DNA of 64,000 nucleotides from positions 3,472,001 to 3,536,000 of the forward strand of contig JAZGTN010000006.1 of NCBI GenBank assembly GCA_037783415.1, read 5' to 3'. The notes beneath the pieces were generated by a model. The model was not told where the DNA came from. It saw only the letters and a list, made by a program, of their open reading frames with translations, and ran no database searches. How positions within the stretch are numbered: position 1 is the stretch's first letter; the number at the start of each line of letters is the position of its first letter. This document shows, piece by piece, positions 1-11,200 of the stretch. Position numbers and translations under genes: made by a program. The DNA is from Leptasterias polaris (taxonomy: Eukaryota > Echinodermata > Asteroidea > Forcipulatida > Asteriidae).

Positions 1-902
1 CAACAATAGCAGTACCCCACAAACTGGATTTGTATGACTGTGTGTGTGTGGGGGGGGGGGTGAGTAGGTAACCACATTCAAACAGGGGACCTATAACAAA
101 AGAGGACAATAGGTCTACAGTTGCTATCACAAAGGAAAGCATTGTGGTCCACGGTTGCTATCACAAAGAGTTGAACAAAGGAGGGTCCACGATTGCAGGC
201 TGTTACACACTTGTGTGTGTGTGTGTGAAATAAGGCAAAAAGTGTGGTGGCGCTAACTTTCCATTGTGAGTTCCCATGAAAATTGACCAAGTTAATGTAA
301 AGTGCAGTTTAAATTTAGCGCACAAGAGTGATTAGGTTGAAAGTATAAATGTTTGCAGATTTGCAGATGGTATATAAACCTTGGTTGGTGGGAACTTACC
401 TTGAATGATTTTTGTCTGAAATGGTTTTTGAGTAATGAGTAAAACAATTAGTTTTCATCTTGCAAGTCCAAAACTACATGTTTGAAAACAGTGAAAACAC
501 ACTACGTGGGTTTGTCACTATTTTCTTGTGACTCTGATGACCGATTGAGCTTGAACTTTTGCAGGTTTGTTAAAAAGTTTCTGGCGGCTAAGATGAAGTG
601 GTATGACCAATGCATTCAATTTACTCTCAAAGTGTATCGATGTTTGTTTTAAACTCAAATACACAGATTGAACATTCGCTCAGGGTGAAAGTTGATACAG
701 TGAGGGTAATTCTATCAGTGCTCTTTCATCAATACCTCTTGAATAAAATTTCCAGGGGGTAACAAGACTGTTAAAGTTACTGGAGTTAAAGTTACTAGTT
801 TAGGACCTGTGGTTTACACAATCCTAGGATGAAGTGTGTCAGTATATATGTTTGCATTACAAACAAGGAATCATATCTATGCATATTGCCTTGGCTTGTT
901 AT
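1..902. other. Upstream sequence, simple repeats and MITE fragment
   Basis: Poly(G) near 49-60 and a (TG)n run near 210-227. A fragment of the TTAA-type MITE lies around 328-573. Nothing coding recognised. Confidence 0.5.
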
Positions 903-1210
903 TTAAAGGGTGTACATAACATTGGACAAAATATATAAATGTTTACAGATTTACACATAACTTATTACATGGTATAAAGATGGTCATGCTGGAAAACTTT
1001 CCCTTAGACCTAATGTTTTTGCGTGAATGAATAAAATAACTAATTTTTTATCTCGCAAGTCTGCATTCCGATGTTTGAAAACAGTGATGTGGTTGTTCAC
1101 AACTTCTTATAGCTCTGTTGACCGCTTGAGCTTAAAATTTTCACAGGTTTGTTATTTCATGTTATTTCACATAAAGTGCGGATACTGGTCTCTGACAATT
1201 ACAGAAGAAA
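903..1210 (+). mobile_element. TTAA-type MITE copy, 3' truncated
   Basis: Begins TTAAAGGGTGTACATAACAT and resembles the intact copy at 53643-53994 along its length, including the phrase for 'GACCGCTTGAGCTTAAA'. Lacks the closing inverted repeat. Confidence 0.65.
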
Positions 1211-1251
1211 CTTGAAATACAATGATGACCAGCATTAATAATGTACGAATA

Positions 1252-1530
1252 TGAAGGCCCTTTCAAAAAACACGGCTTGGCTTGGGCTCGTGCTTGGATT
1301 GGACTTGGACTTGGACTTGGACTTGGACTTGGGCTTGGGCTTTGGCTCGAGCTTGGGCTTTGGCTTTGGCTTTGGCTTTGCTTGGACTTGGACTCCGGCT
1401 TGGGCTTGGACTTCGGCTTGGGCTTGGGCTGTCAGTTATATAGAAAACTACGTTTCTTTTCTGGGGCTTCAAATAGGCTGGCAGAGCCCAAGCCCAAGCC
1501 CAAGCCGTGTTTTCGAACAGGGCCAAATTA
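1252..1530. repeat. Foldback element with expanded GGACTT/GGCTTT hexamers
   Basis: Ends are inverted: GGCCCTTTCAAAAAACACGG on the left, CCGTGTTTTCGAACAGGGCC on the right. The left arm has expanded into GGACTT, GGCTTG and GGCTTT hexamers, which read as Leu-Gly or Leu-Asp runs in some frames but are not a gene. Other members lie at 7143, 14726, 33953, 38907 and 39060. Confidence 0.75.
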
Positions 1531-1552
1531 AGTATAATTTCTGTCACTGATT

Positions 1553-2722
1553 GTTGCCCCCCCCCCCCTCCAAGAACTGGCCATGCAGAACTGCTTGATG
1601 TTCTCTTTGACTGTCTGTGGCTTTCAATGTGACGCTGACATTCGTGGGTGTACTTTTTTCAATTGAGTGGGTTGACAAAGACGTAGGATCGAACCCAAAG
1701 CAAACAAAGTCAGTTAGGGATCAACCCAAATGGGATACATTTGGAGCTCACTGGATCTCACAACATCGTACGAGGAAACTTAACGCTCCCAGGGCAACTG
1801 GCGTATCCCCGCACTGCAAAGTAAGCAGGAGATAAAGTTCTGTCTGTAGCAGGTCCAAGAATCTGGAACTCCATCCCTCAATCAGTCTGATGCTCCACCT
1901 CATAAACCTATTTGTGCGCTACATTCATGCTAATGTTCATTCTTGTTCTTTTCTGACTGTCAGAGAGAAGTCCTTGAGTGCTTTGTAACCTTTGGAAAAG
2001 TTGCACTTTAAATGTTATTTTTTTTACTATTAATATTATTATTTATTTTATTTATTACGACATATTTCATCCAACAGCGCAACCGCCAATTAAAGGATGG
2101 ATAAAATGATTTGTAAAAATTTTACAATTATAACACACAAATAAAAAACACCCTAAGGTACAAAGCAAAAAGAAAAATTAAAACAAGACGAACAGTTAAG
2201 GTCTACACTAGAACCAGACTAGACCAGACTAGGATGACTTGATAGGTGAGGGGATGGGCTGAAATACTTTATTAATTGAGTTTTTAAGGATGAGATTGAC
2301 TGATGAAATATGTCTACAGCAGGGTTGGCTGGGGTGATGGACTTAAACAGTGAAGTGAGACAATGCCCTTTGTTGTGATCGACACTAGTATTTTTATTAT
2401 GTTCACATATTACGGTAACTATCTCAAAAATTGCAAAGTATGCAAACTGAAAAGTTTTAATTCCAGTACATTTCATATATTTATAATTTCTGATGCTCTC
2501 CATTGAATGTGTTGATGTGCAAAAGTTTGGGTTGATCCCTAACTGACTTTCTTTGCAGGGTTGCAATTGGGTTCGATTCTGTCATTCTGAGTCTTTGTCA
2601 ACCCACGCAATTGTCAAAGAAGTACACCCTAGAATGTCAGTGTCACACTGAAGTCAGGGACAGTCAAAAGAGAAAATAATGCAGTTCTGCATGGTCAGTT
2701 ATGGGAAGGGGGGGGGGGGGTG
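1553..2722. mobile_element. Long inverted-repeat (foldback) element
   Basis: Roughly 165-190-base arms (1553-1730 and 2532-2722) are imperfect reverse complements, sharing CCATGCAGAACTGC, GGGTTGACAAAGAC and GTCAGTTAGGGATCAAC. Both outer ends finish in C/G homopolymer. The interior holds a LINE fragment. No transposase ORF seen. Confidence 0.7.
1842..2030 (+). pseudogene. LINE reverse-transcriptase C-terminal remnant
   Basis: One frame reads VAGPRIWNSIPQSV, stop, CSTS, the 'GPxxWNxIPxxxR' motif at the C-terminus of CR1/L2-type LINE polymerases. Broken by stops, about 60 codons. Confidence 0.5.
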
Positions 2723-4744
2723 ATATAGGCCTACTCTCTGACAACAATCAGCAGGCAGTGACACTGTGTGAATAGAAACTTTATTTTTGAAATACATTGT
2801 CATCACTCATGCTGTTAAAGAATTGCCCTTCAGGGGGCAGATATATGGTAACCACAGTTGCTGATTCTAAATAACCATTCAAATCAGTTCATAACCCGGA
2901 TGGCTGATTATGTTAACTTTTCTCATTGAAGTTCAGACTGTAGCTTAGTGGCTGAACTGATCAGAATTCATTTTGTTCTGTCTCATCTGTTCATGCCAAG
3001 ATCAAAACTGTGTTGTGAGTTTCAAGTATCGCCTTCCCTGACAAATCTGTGGTGTTTGTTGAGACAGTAACATCACTATGACCTGGTGGTTGTTTTTTAT
3101 GGGTTTAATATCTAAAGCACAGGTGGGAGAATTATAAGGGTGGTTAATGGACCCTGCCCTCGGGTCTGAGTGGCACTTTCTGGAGACAATTCTTCAACAA
3201 TGCTTTGTGTGAAAACACTTCTCCATTGTCATCCAAATATTGCAGAGTATATGTGTCTGAATCTTTTTGTTATTGTGAAAACAATCAGTAAAGTTATGAC
3301 AAATTTTATGGGTCATCAGACGTTGTTTGGCCTTCATGTTCAGGCGCCAGATACAAAAAAGCACCTTCTACGAAGTGTTTGTATAAAATCTTTATTACAA
3401 AACCAGTTTGTGTACCACCTCAAAACCCACAGCATAGCTGTATGCTTTTGACTGTGGGGAAACACACACACGCACAAAGCCACTTTACTTGTGTTTATGG
3501 TGTCAACCGAGGACTTCTCTTTGTTCTCCCATTGTTTGGACATAGTTTATTTTTTAGATGTCCCCATTGGTTTTGTACACGAAATCGAATCGAGGACGTC
3601 CTCGGTGTGACTTTTTCCCGGATCCCTTTTGTTAAAACCCTCTCCAAGTCCTCGGTTTGAATGCGTGGACATGTTCACTCCAATCTGTTGATTGTGTATC
3701 ATGTCGAGGTTTGACTAGGTAGAGCTGGATCGACATTAAAAGCATACATCTGAGTAAAAAAAAAAAATTGTATGGCTGTTTCAAAATTGGTGGATAGGGC
3801 TAGGGCTTGATTGCCTCATGGTCAATTGTACAGGACTGAAGTACAGGACTCCATAGCCACTAGCAATAGCCATAGACGTAGCCGCCAATTCTGATACGGT
3901 CAAACTTTCCCTCTCAAACAGGCATGTTTCTTAGGCTTTTTCCTGATTTGTCAAATCTCATTGATCCTTCCAGTTTTCTTGATAGAGGTATCAAGTAGTC
4001 ACCAAAGGGAGAAAGAAAGAGTCCACATTGTGTCCGAATTTGTACTGTTGTGTTTCTGGTGATGCACAGTCTGTGTAAACCCCCTGAACTGTAACATCTG
4101 GCAGGTTGAGGGTCTGAAATTATGGGGAACCCAGGCCAGCAAGCCATTTTCAGGAATTGTCCCTTTTGGCAAATCTCATCCCTGCATAGGCTTAGGTGAC
4201 GTTGATTTGAGTCTCTTAAAAGAGCATAAGACATGCTTCTCAATCAGAACAAGTGTCAATCTCACCTTCTCAGGAATTTAGTCATGCATCAATAAATGAG
4301 GAATCTACAGGAACATGTGTCTGTCCTTCAGGCTGTCAGAAAATGTGAGCATTTTTGGAGTGGGTACATGGAGTTAGACACTTGAGAGAAGTTAACAGAT
4401 CAGTGGCTGCAGTGTCATTGCTCTTAAGATGGCCTCCGTGATTCAAGGCATTCTGCATGGTCTGAGACCAGAGGGATTGCCATGCTTAGTTATACAGTAC
4501 ATTTAACATAGAATTGAAAACTAACTTTTAAAGGAAATGTTGTGGTGATGATAATCGTAATGCCAATGGTGTAGATGAAGACACCATCCATTTTGTTTAA
4601 CACCTTTTTAGCCATTTTAAGTATATTGATAGGGCTTGATTTTTACAAGTACACAAAAGAATTAATATTTTTCGTTCGTATTCTAGTTGAGTCAAGTGGT
4701 TAATGCTAAAATCATGCAATTACCTCAGCCTGTCTCCTGTAGGC
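2723..4744. other. Non-coding stretch, one dispersed repeat
   Basis: A repeat resembling TCCAAACAATGGGAGAACAA (minus strand) lies near 3475-3660 and recurs at 40785-41050. A short minus-strand ORF at 3914-4243 matches nothing I recognise. Otherwise nothing seen. Confidence 0.4.
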
Positions 4745-4885
4745 TGCCGATTTCACAAAACTTTATGAAAAGTTCTGCATAAGTCCACTTGCGCAACATT
4801 TATTGCATAAGTTGTGCACCACTAACACAATTGGAATCTTGCACAAGTGAACTTAAGCAATTTTGTGAAACCAGCTGCAGATCCC
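4745..4885. mobile_element. Short 'GATTTCACGAA' MITE
   Basis: Opens GCCGATTTCACAAAACTTTA and closes CAATTTTGTGAAACCAGCTG; it repeats the internal CTTGCGCAACATTTA of the larger element at 10461-11308. Confidence 0.65.
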
Positions 4886-7142
4886 GAACTAAGAGGCTCT
4901 TGTGCATAACCTTCCCTTCAAATACTGTACAAAGTTTTACCATTATTCAGGTTTTTATTGCTTTCCAGAGTCCTTTCCCATGAAACACTACATGTAGTAC
5001 AACTCTTTATGAAGACATGAAGCATAACATTTTTAGAAAAAAAACAAAAACATTTTCACTTTTCAAATTTTCAACTTGGTTTCCAAATTAAGTTGACACT
5101 GTACTTACAATGTTTTGTTGAACTTTTGATCACAACACTAAGTAAGAAATTTTTCTTTTTCTGTACCTGTAATATTTTTCGATCGAACCTTCATGCGGTC
5201 TTCATGAGCAGGATGACCCGGGTGTACAATCCTTGACCTTGCGGACACATGATCCCAACACCCGTCATAGAGGCTCCTTGTTTGGGAGTTTGTACCATCT
5301 CCCTCCTCCTCCCCCTCCCCCCTGGTTCAGGAAAAGGTTTGCAGGCTCTGATGGAAGCTGCCTTCTTGCTTCAGTCGATCCTAACCAAGATTAAAGCAAG
5401 ACATTCAAGCCGGAGAAACCATTTCTAAATGTCAGTGTGCCTTAAGCTTCCTGTAATGTAATGAGTACCTGAACTTAGTGGAGCCTTACTCATAAGGTAA
5501 ACCCCCTAAGGGAAAAGCTTTATTAGAACATGGCTTTTCCTTTATTGAAACAGAAGTCATTTAAGAGGTGTGTTTTTTCCCTTTTTTCTTTTTCAAGTAG
5601 ACTCTTAGCAAGGCAAGAAAAGAAGGAATTTTAAGTTATTAAACACCTGGTTAGCATTCAGATTGTTTTTGCAGGAGTATTGCTTTAGAGGGGGTGGTTA
5701 ACATTGGTAAGATTGAAAATATAAATGTTCACAGATTTACTCATAATTTAATCGATAATAATAATGATAGGTCTAATAATAATAATAGATGCGCTTGAGA
5801 AAAAGAGAAAGAAAGACAAGAAAGAAGAAATCAAGTTTGTATTTCAAGTCTTCTCCACACAGTCAAAAGTTCACAAAACACTGAAAAATGATAGAATAAA
5901 AGAAGCTGAAAAGGCAGACAAAAACGTTATTAAGTTAAATTAGTTGTGGTAACATTTGATTGAACAGATGTGTTTTAACCCTGGTCTTAAATAGATCAGC
6001 AGTTACAAGTTGCAACCAGTTTATTGGTTGTAAACTGTTCCAAAGTAGAACAGCAGCAGCACTTTGTTATGAGCGAGAACCATAGGGATGTAGATGTAAT
6101 TCTTGAGGATGACAGAAGATGTTTGTTTGTGGAAAAAAGATTTTTAGCTGGGATTAAGACGGTCATGCTGGCAAACTTTCCTTGAAAGTATCTTTGCCTC
6201 AAATGCTAGAGTTTTTGAGAAAAGAGTGATGGGGTTTACTGTATTTTCTTGTGACTCCGATAACTGATTGAGCTCAAACTTTGGGTCACACAATGTTGGT
6301 GGCAGGCTTTAAATCAGGCATGAGGGCATTATGGGGTCCGTATAGACAAAAGACCCCCTCGTTGACTCGAGGCGGAAATTATATCCATCTCTGGAGAAGG
6401 GTGTGGAATTTCCTGCTTCTAGGAAGCTCATTTAAATCCTTTGAGGTAATCTTAACACAAGAGTTTAAGCAAGAAACAAGGCGATTTGATAAACCCTTGT
6501 AGTTGTAAAATTGGATTGCTCAACCGGGCGTGGTTAGAGTGTTTACAATCTACAAGGATGTTTCCTTGTACATTGTCTATTATAATCTGGTGTGGAATGC
6601 ATACTAAAAAAAACAAGGCTTAGTTTTAACTATAAAGCCGCCACTCATGTCCATGATGGTGACAAAAACATGTAGCTGGGAGCTAGTTGTTAACAACACT
6701 TACCCTTGCTGGTTACATGTTAACAGTTGAGCCATAGAGTCCTACTAAAAACTCATTTGTTTGAATCTTTATTTGTGTAACTTGCTTTTTAAAATTATAT
6801 TCTTTTCTATGTTTTTGTTTTTGTGTTGCGCATAGAGGCTTCTGCATTATGCGCTAAATAAATTTCTCATATTATTATTATTATTATTACTAGGCCTACA
6901 TAGCAAATTTATATTAAACAAAATTAAAAAGCTGCATAAATATGTCACTGTGATCACTTATGTTTACCTCGGTTCTAAGGCCAAGTAAAAAAATTAAAAA
7001 AACCAGTTTATTCCCACCCACACATCTTTGTGTTAAGAAGCATCTCTCTTTTATTCTTCTTGTTTTTACTTTTTTTACCACCCTAAAATATAATTTTTCA
7101 TGTATTTTCGCTTCATCGTGACACCATTCTTTCAACAATTTA
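4886..7142. other. Non-coding stretch with fragmented repeats
   Basis: Pieces of the TTAA-type MITE at about 5697-5745 and 6040-6296 share a nested block with 19148-19548. A LINE-like 3' tail ending in (ATT)n is at about 6760-6890. An exon-like reading near 5330-5436 lacks a usable donor. Confidence 0.4.
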
Positions 7143-7270
7143 TTGAGGCCCTTTTCAAAACCACAGCTTGAGCTTGGGCTTAGGCTCCTTCAGTTATTTA
7201 GAAAAATGTTTGCTTTCCTTATGGGACTTTAAACACAGGCATGCAGAGCACAAGCCATGATTTGAAAAAG
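7143..7270. repeat. GGCTTGGGCTT foldback element
   Basis: Left end GGCCCTTTTCAAAACCACAG, right end CACAAGCCATGATTTGAAAAA, in the same arrangement as the element at 1252. Confidence 0.65.
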
Positions 7271-7795
7271 ATATTAATTTACTCGTATTTCAGACAAGTT
7301 TGTAAGTTCTACAAAGCCAGCAAATTTTTAGTATGACTCTTTCCTCATTGAAAAATATAATAAAATAAAACATTTAAAAAAACGAAACATAAAGGCCCTC
7401 ATCCTCCTGTTAAAAAAAAAAAAAAAAAGAACAGGATGATCAACTAGTGTGTTTTTACCTAACCTAATTATAAAGCCCAGATATCCTGTTAACTAGATCA
7501 AGGCCCCGTACAACATTGTTTGCTCTAAGGGGTTAATCCAACTTAAAACCATCTCACATTCTCAGCCCTTGCAGGTGAATCTGCCATTTCATTATTAAAC
7601 CAAGTAATTGCAGACAGAAGTGTCCATTACATTGCTGTGATTACAAGATGTGAACCTATTTGTTGAACATGTAGATCCTAATTCTAATGTACATATTTTG
7701 TTATCAATAAATCCTTGTCAAAAAATGAGAATCAGTGAACAGGATCACTAATAAATTTCCACAAAATGGAATTGCTTGAGCTGGAAAACATATTG

Positions 7796-8098
7796 TTAAA
7801 GCACAAGGACAACATTGGTAATTGCCAAAGACCATTATCTCATGTGTAAAACAGCATATTCATGAATTACCAAACCTGAAAGTTTAGGCTCAATCGGTCA
7901 TTGAGTCACAAGAAAATAGCGGGGGAAAACCCTCCTCTTCGCTGTTTTCAAACATTGAGTTTCGGACTTGTGAGATCCCAAAAAATTGTTTTACTAATTT
8001 CTCAAAAACCATAGCATTTCAAACACAATTATTTTAAAGGGAAGTTTTCCCACTATAACCATCTTTATACCATACGGTAAATCTGTCACTATCTCACT
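7796..8098 (-). mobile_element. TTAA-type MITE copy, reverse orientation
   Basis: Starts TTAAAGCACAAGGACAACAT and matches the reverse complement of the 53643 family in its interior (AAGTTTAGGCTCAATCGGTC). It ends about 100 bases before the first gene 1 exon. Confidence 0.6.
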
Positions 8099-8199
8099 GG
8101 CCCACAAGAATGCTCACAGAAAATCTAAAACCAAGATACCAGTTGTGCCATTTTCAAGGTAAATTTATAAACCTACTGATTTGTTTTGTTATTGTTCAG

Positions 8200-8298
8200 C
8201 AACCACTGAACAACACCCAGGTGTTGGAAACGGTGTCTGCCTACCTCACGGAGCTCAAGAACCAGCTGGCTCAGGTCAAAGGTCAGCTCATCTCCCTG
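8200..8298 (+). CDS. Gene 1 exon 1 (first exon seen)
   Basis: Acceptor TTGTTCAG and donor GTAAGT flank 33 codons, phase 0 to 0. The peptide contains VLETVSAYLTELKNQLAQVK, an amphipathic helix likely to form a short coiled coil. The frame stays open for 90 bases upstream, but that stretch lies at the end of a MITE and is probably intronic. A start codon further upstream is implied. Assignment to gene 1 rests on phase continuity with the next exon. Confidence 0.6.
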
Positions 8299-11200
8299 GT
8301 AAGTCAGTGTGCATTTATCCATTCACCCTGAAACATGCCAATTAGATCGAGGGGGGAAGTCCAGACTCACTTATCTGAGACTTTTATCACTTCCATTGGG
8401 GGCTGTTAAAGTGGCCCAGTTGTGTTTATTTGTTTGTTTTTACATAGTTGCTCTCCCAGATCGGTTTACAATTGTCAGGGTTTTTATAATCCAAATATGG
8501 GTATAAATCAGAAAGTAATGAAAATAGTAAGGTCATAAATTGGTAAATACTACTATTAAAACTTACTTGGTGAGAACATGGAGGAAGGAAAAGAAGCATT
8601 GCAGCTGTTGATAGTATAACATATTTTGAGACAGGATTCCCTTCGGAAGTAATATGGTTTGGATAATTTCTCACCCCAAAACATTTAAAGCTGAGAAATG
8701 GTTCATGCATAAATATGTTTCTCAGATTTCTGGGGGTTTGTGTTCATTCACGAAAGCTGCGGACAGAGATGCGGTTGGTACCCATTGTCACCTCTATTTT
8801 GACGGAAGGAAAGATCAAATTCGGCACACTCTGATAAAGTTTCATGGTTGATACCTCAAGCTCTTTCAAATCACTAAAAGATTGTGAATTTATCTGTTGT
8901 AGTTCAGGAGATATGATTTTCGACTTATTTAGTTTGATTTAGTGTACTTTGATATATGATTATAAGTAATCGTGTCGTCTCGAGCCTCAGTGCCATCTAC
9001 ATGTTAATATCTAATTATGTAGTAAGTTTCAATGATCTAGCACTTTTCAATTTTGAGTTACTTTGCAAACAAGAGTTTGTCAGAAAAATGAAAAAAACAT
9101 TGAAGAAGGAAAACAAAAAAAAACAATAGAAGGTGTTCGGCCTGGTTGGCTCGAACGTCTAAAAAAAGTAAATTGTTGTCAGGAATGTTGTGACTGCATA
9201 CTTTCCTTAAAACTGAGTCGTACATGTACATGTACTTTTATCAGATCACAGGCACTCACCCAAGGCCATCCGATGTGCCTGCTCTAGGTTCATGATTGTA
9301 TACATAACCAGTCAACCAAGTCACTTGTTTTGTTGAAAATTATGAGAAAAAGAAATTGAATAGGCGCCTAAGGCCTTGGGAATGCTATACTTGAGTTTCC
9401 TTGAACAAGGTTGTGGATTTTATAGGGCAAAATACTTATAGATTTACAAAATCTTTTTTCTCAGTGAAACAGTTCGTTGAGCGTAATCCAGGTTTTGAGG
9501 GCGATTTATAAACTACATCGAATTATGTTATGTACTGAGCATCAGTGCTATGAGTGTAATGGTATTTAGGCCTGATACTTTACGGAGGCAATTGTCTCCA
9601 CTGCTCTGGTTAATGCCTTGGTGCCCCTTGAAATGTTCCAATAGAAAGTTACAATTTCCTCATAGAGGTGCCCTTTACTAGGGAGATATCGCCTTGGTAC
9701 CGTTGCCCTTTCAGGCCACAGTATTAAGGGATAAAAAAGATCTCTACCTAGTCTTGGCCCAAAATGTCAGTGATCAATTGTTGATTGTGTATGTATGCTC
9801 CTTTATATTTCGTATTAGTGCTCCCTCTTAAGGCATGATTTAACCAACTGTTCCAGCTCCCACTAACATCTTGGGAATCCTGCAGCATTGGGGTAACTTT
9901 TTCTTTGTTTTCTTCCCGGCCTTTCCTTGGGAACCAATCAGTGCGCGAGCTGATCAATTTGGTTAAAATAATTGTGCCGTAAGAGAGCGCACTATTTCCA
10001 ATTACTACTAGCATACAATACACAATCCACTATGGATCACTGGCATCTTGGGCCAAGACTATTCTTTACCTGAAGAGGCGCCTGTTCACCATATTAAAAA
10101 TAGAGCGTTTTGTTTGAGTTTTTTTATTCCGTATTGATTTTAATGTTTTTTAAATTGGTATTGCAGAAAATCAAGAAATTCTCACAGGAGCACCGGCCAC
10201 TTTGTAGTCATCGACCGACAACGAATGCAAAATCTTTAGCTGCCCTCTCATGGTGCAAAGAGGGTGTCTCTGCCCTCCTTGGTAAGGATATATTTTCCTG
10301 AGACATTTTTTATTGAAGACTTGATGTCAAGTTCAAGGTTACATTTAGTTTTTTTGCCCCATTTTTATTTCATTTATTTTTTTTAAAGAAAATTTCACTT
10401 TGCTGATTTGAAATTTGTCTATCTGTGCATGATCTAACAGGGTCCATTTTATTTGGACCTGCAGCCGATTTCACGAAACTTTACGCCATGGCGTAAGTCC
10501 ACTTGCGCAACATTTATGGCGTAAGTTGCGCCACGAATTTAGGATCGATTTCACGAAGGTTACGCCACGTCTGAAAGTGGCGCAAGTCTGAAAGTTACGC
10601 CACAAAAATGGCACAACTTATGCACTCGATTTTGATGGCGTAAGTCAGTGTTTTATAGCGCAAGTTGATAAACTGCCAACGGCACAACGTGTTTAACCCG
10701 AGTAGGCTACACTATCCTCGGTAAACAACGTTATTTCAGTGCTTACCGAAAGATGTTGCTTTCTTTCTTTTCTGTAGCTTACTTAAAACAAAAAACACGT
10801 TCGTCAGCCATTGGTTTTCAAGTAATTTTTACATTGTTGTGTTCAAAAACCAGCTGAAAATAAATTCAACGCCCACCCCACCAAATTAATCGAGCATTGT
10901 TTTAAAAATACATGGCAACATCAACTTAATTTAGCAGTCAGATAATGAAATATAATGGGAATTTAAAAAAAATGAAGTCAGTGGTCCAAGTTGAGCCATC
11001 TTATTCCGACACTTACCGCCATTGACACTTTACTGTACAAACATAACATGTTGTTGTGTAAAAAAGATCGCGATTTAAAATGGCGCTCCGTTGCATTTTT
11101 TTCTGTGGTTTCAGGCAACAGTCGTTGAAAAGGTTGATATTAGCCTCGTCCGCAGTGTTTGTTATTTATTTTAGTTATTAAAATGTTGCGCAGCTAAGGC

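Noticed and set aside
1241..1550. Leu-Gly and Ala-Lys dipeptide-repeat ORFs on both strands
   Set aside because: They are hexamer expansion inside a foldback element, not a protein gene.
3914..4243. 109-codon minus-strand ORF
   Set aside because: No recognisable motif, no supporting splice sites, and ORFs of this size occur by chance across the window.
5330..5440. Possible upstream gene 1 exon (reads ALMEAAFLLQSILTKIKARH)
   Set aside because: It has a good acceptor but meets a stop before any usable donor.
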